41,913 nt of DNA from Bacillota bacterium. Lineage in GTDB: Bacteria > Bacillota > Clostridia > Christensenellales > UMGS416. Below, one piece after another: positions 40,304 to 41,913 of this stretch (position 1 is its first letter; each line of letters begins with the position of its first letter). Both the position numbers and the translations under genes were made by a program. The notes below the pieces were generated by a model. It worked only from the letters and a program-made list of their open reading frames with translations. It was not told the DNA's origin and ran no database searches. The DNA lies in the NCBI GenBank assembly GCA_023421955.1, contig JAEZSE010000022.1:1-41913 (forward strand), in the 5' to 3' direction.

Positions 40304-40942
40304 TTACGCCCGGATCCGGATCACCCGGTCCTTGAAGTCCAGGGTGTTTTCCGGCAAGCCCAGCAGGTTTTCCATAAACTCCGCCAGTGCGTCCAACCTT
40401 GCCTCCATGGCAGCCAGGGGCACGGCCTGGCACTGCTGCTCCCGCATGAAGCCCGCGGCCCCGCGCAGCGCAAGCTCTGCCGTATCACTGGGGAAACGCA
40501 GCCTGCGGAACTCGCCATAGCGGATGCCGTCGCAGACCAGATTGGACAAGACGCCAAGCAGCATCCTCAAGCGCACTGCTTCCATGCGGGCATGCACGGC
40601 GGTGTCTTGCAGCAAGCCACGATAACGGGGATCGACCTCGATGCTTCCACGGGGTGAAAACAAGATGCGGAACAGCCCTTCCAGCCGCACCGACGCTGTC
40701 TGGCAATCGTCAGAAGCCAAGCGGGCCACCCGGTCCACCCCCTCCTGCAGTAGCCGCTCGAGCGCGGCATCCAGCACATCCTCCTTGGTCTTGAAGTAAT
40801 AATAAAATGTGCCCTGCGCCACGCCCACGCGCTTCACGATGTCGCTGACCATTGCAGCCTCATAACCCTTTTCCAGAAACAACGCGATTGCGGTGCTGAT
40901 GAGCTCGGCCCGCCGGGTCTCCCTGTCCTTCGTGATCCTCAT
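40304..40942 (-). CDS. TetR/AcrR family transcriptional regulator
   Basis: A 212-residue TetR regulator. The DNA-binding domain at ~8-55 is clear: RRAELISTAIALFLEKGYEAAMVSDIVKRVGVAQGTFYYYFKTKEDVLDAAL. The ligand-binding half is divergent. GGGAGG lies six bases before the ATG at 40942. A short TGACT/AGTCA dyad lies 15 bases upstream of the start and may be its operator. It is separated by a terminator from hflKC and no transporter or enzyme adjoins it on the other side, so its targets besides itself are unknown. Confidence 0.93.
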   Translation of the reverse strand: MRITKDRETRRAELISTAIALFLEKGYEAAMVSDIVKRVGVAQGTFYYYFKTKEDVLDAALERLLQEGVDRVARLASDDCQTASVRLEGLFRILFSPRGSIEVDPRYRGLLQDTAVHARMEAVRLRMLLGVLSNLVCDGIRYGEFRRLRFPSDTAELALRGAAGFMREQQCQAVPLAAMEARLDALAEFMENLLGLPENTLDFKDRVIRIRA

Positions 40943-40956
40943 GGATTGCCTCCCGT

Positions 40957-40972
40957 TGACTGATGATAGTCA
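40957..40972 (-). promoter_or_regulatory. possible operator of the TetR gene
   Basis: TGACT and AGTCA, separated by six bases, form a dyad between the ribosome-binding site and the promoter of the TetR gene. Position fits autorepression; the arms are short. Confidence 0.4.
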
Positions 40973-41025
40973 GTGCGGCGTTGTGATTAACCGCTCCGGT
41001 ATCAGTATTGCACGGGAGGGCGGGG

Positions 41026-41034
41026 ATTATACCA
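41026..41034 (-). promoter_or_regulatory. extended -10 promoter of the TetR gene
   Basis: TGG followed by TATAAT on the minus strand, giving a leader of about 75 bases that includes the TGACT/AGTCA dyad. No -35 was recognised. Confidence 0.5.
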
Positions 41035-41039
41035 CACGA

Positions 41040-41170
41040 TGCCAAGCTCTCTACCTACCCTCCCTTAATAAGGGGGGTGTCGCCCACAGGCGACGGGGGG
41101 ATTTCCAAGGCTATGCCGATGCAGGGTTAGGTTCGTTGAGGGGGGTGCCGCAAGGCGGCAGGGGGAGCTG
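41040..41170. repeat. C6/G6 hairpin repeats
   Basis: Two right-type modules: GGGGGG with stem TGTCGCCCACAGGCGAC then GGGGGGATTT (~41074-41103), and GGGGGG with stem TGCCGCAAGGCGGCA then GGGGGAG (~41140-41166), preceded by CCTCCCTTAATAAGGGGG. The module also carries a GAGCTGTGCGAGCTC hairpin just beyond (41166-41180). Confidence 0.75.
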
Positions 41171-41214
41171 TGCGAGCTCCCTAAGCTTAGGCAATCACCC
41201 CATCACGAAGGTCC

Positions 41215-41466
41215 CCGGCCCCTCCCAAAAGAACCCTCTCCCCAAACCCCTCCCCCAGGCACCCTCTCCCCCCAACCCCCTCCCCCTTGCCAGTGGGAGG
41301 GGGAGACTTTAGTTCGGGGCTGTCGCCCCGGTCCCCCGGTTTTTGATCATTCGTTTGTAGGAACTAGCTGGATAGTATCTGGGGTTATAGGGGCGCAAGC
41401 CCCTAGTCAATAATGCCCCTCCCACAGTGATGGGGGAGGGGTATGGGGAGAGGGTCTCCAGGGGAA
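41215..41466. repeat. second repeat family: CCCTCTCCCC / GGGGAGAGGG
   Basis: A C-rich block (41226-41284) with ACCCTCTCCCC and AACCCCCTCCCCC units, closed by a CCTCCCCC..GGGAGGGGGAG hairpin, and a G-rich mirror (41413-41462) with CCCCTCCCACAGTGATGGGG and GGGGAGAGGGT. A GGGGC/GCCCC hairpin (GGGGCTGTCGCCCC) and the phrase GGGGCGCAAGCCCC lie between them. The two halves could pair as one long imperfect inverted repeat. No gene is seen in these 250 bases. Confidence 0.7.
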
Positions 41467-41484
41467 GGGTGAGAGTATATAAAT

Positions 41485-41516
41485 AAAAAGTCCCCCTCCG
41501 CATCGCGAAAGGGGAC
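41485..41516 (-). terminator. terminator of the partial gene at the right edge
   Basis: GTCCCC / GGGGAC with an inner CGC/GCG pairing, followed on the minus strand by TTTTT, about 20 bases after the stop at 41537. Confidence 0.75.
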
Positions 41517-41536
41517 ACATCGCAAAGTATACGAGC

Positions 41537-41913
41537 TTACCTCATAATCTCCGTCTTATTGGGGCTGGACCGGCCCTCCAGGTCCGGTGCGCGGCGCTCA
41601 ATGGCAGCCAAGGATATCTCAATATCCTCCTCAGCCTCGTGGGGCGTCATGCAGCCCACAGTGACCATGTCCTGCGGCCGGATTGTGTTCCACACAAAGT
41701 TCAGACCCACAAAGGGCGTGCAGCGGCCTGCCGCCATGGGTTTGATCGTCATCACCGGCTTTTTGGCGTTCCAGATCGTGTTAGCGACGGACTCCACCTC
41801 GATCTGCATCAGGAAGCCGAGGCAGTTATAAATCTGGATGTAGGTCTGCACGTCATACTCATTGGCGTCGGAATAGACAATGAGCTCGGGCATGTGGGCG
41901 GAGAGGCCAGGCA
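41537..41913 (-). CDS. 3' part of a TIM-barrel-like protein (aldo/keto reductase-like?)
   Basis: The frame is open to the right edge, so the true start lies outside the window; the internal Met at 41893 is preceded by in-frame PGLSAH. The visible 125 residues have the rhythm of the last strands of a TIM barrel: LIVYSDANEYDVQTYIQIYN, FLMQIEVESVANTIWNAKKP, VMTIKPMAAGR, DMVTVGCMTPHEAEEDIEISLAAIE. The KPMAAGR and VTVGCMTPHEAEE segments recall the cofactor-binding end of aldo/keto reductases, but the catalytic residues would lie upstream, so this is tentative. It ends at a terminator. Confidence 0.65.
   Translation of the reverse strand, partial: PGLSAHMPELIVYSDANEYDVQTYIQIYNCLGFLMQIEVESVANTIWNAKKPVMTIKPMAAGRCTPFVGLNFVWNTIRPQDMVTVGCMTPHEAEEDIEISLAAIERRAPDLEGRSSPNKTEIMR

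Overview
The window looks like a chromosomal segment of a spore-forming, anaerobic, fairly GC-rich member of the Firmicutes (Clostridia-like). The reasons are two alpha/beta-type small acid-soluble spore proteins, a rubredoxin plus flavodiiron protein pair for oxygen removal, Shine-Dalgarno sites of the AGGAGG type before almost every gene, and sigma-A promoters with many extended -10 boxes. No genus can be named from sequence reading alone.

Layout. 1-12.2 kb: start of a HAD phosphatase (window edge), two spore proteins, a DUF362/ferredoxin protein, an alpha/beta hydrolase, a MATE exporter, a glnS - small protein - gltX cluster, an MFS transporter, an AT-rich orphan gene, the fluoride channel crcB and an Eis-like acetyltransferase. 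12.2-22.5 kb: a secreted coiled-coil protein divergent from a CAP-domain lipoprotein, a TetR-regulated hydrolase operon with a perfect operator, an OmpR/HK two-component pair, a MerR regulator fused to a large C-terminal domain, and the rubredoxin-flavodiiron operon. 22.6-28 kb: rmuC, then an AT-rich island with a GHKL-ATPase/TIR/zinc-ribbon protein facing a C5-cytosine DNA methyltransferase, followed by duplicated scraps of a DnaB-like helicase 3' end. 28-33 kb: metallo-beta-lactamase-fold, OsmC, SGNH and creatininase-family enzymes and a peptidoglycan-binding exoprotein. 33.8-37.2 kb: the nadA-nadB-nadC operon for de novo NAD synthesis. 37.3-41.9 kb: a strongly folded candidate non-coding RNA, an Arg-rich conserved protein, hflK-hflC, a TetR regulator, and the 3' part of a TIM-barrel-like gene.

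Roughly 3.3 kb of the intergenic DNA is one interspersed repeat system: C6/G6 runs flank short hairpins whose stem sequence differs from copy to copy while staying self-complementary. These elements often begin within a few bases of stop codons, and one supplies the last codons and stop of a neighbouring gene.

The best candidate for a new system is the island at 24.2-27.3 kb. It pairs a MORC-like GHKL ATPase carrying a C-terminal TIR domain (probable NAD-degrading effector) with a solitary 5-methylcytosine methyltransferase. This resembles the known GHKL/MORC-linked restriction-modification loci, but with a TIR effector where a nuclease would be expected. The second candidate is the roughly 205-nt folded RNA at 37296-37500.
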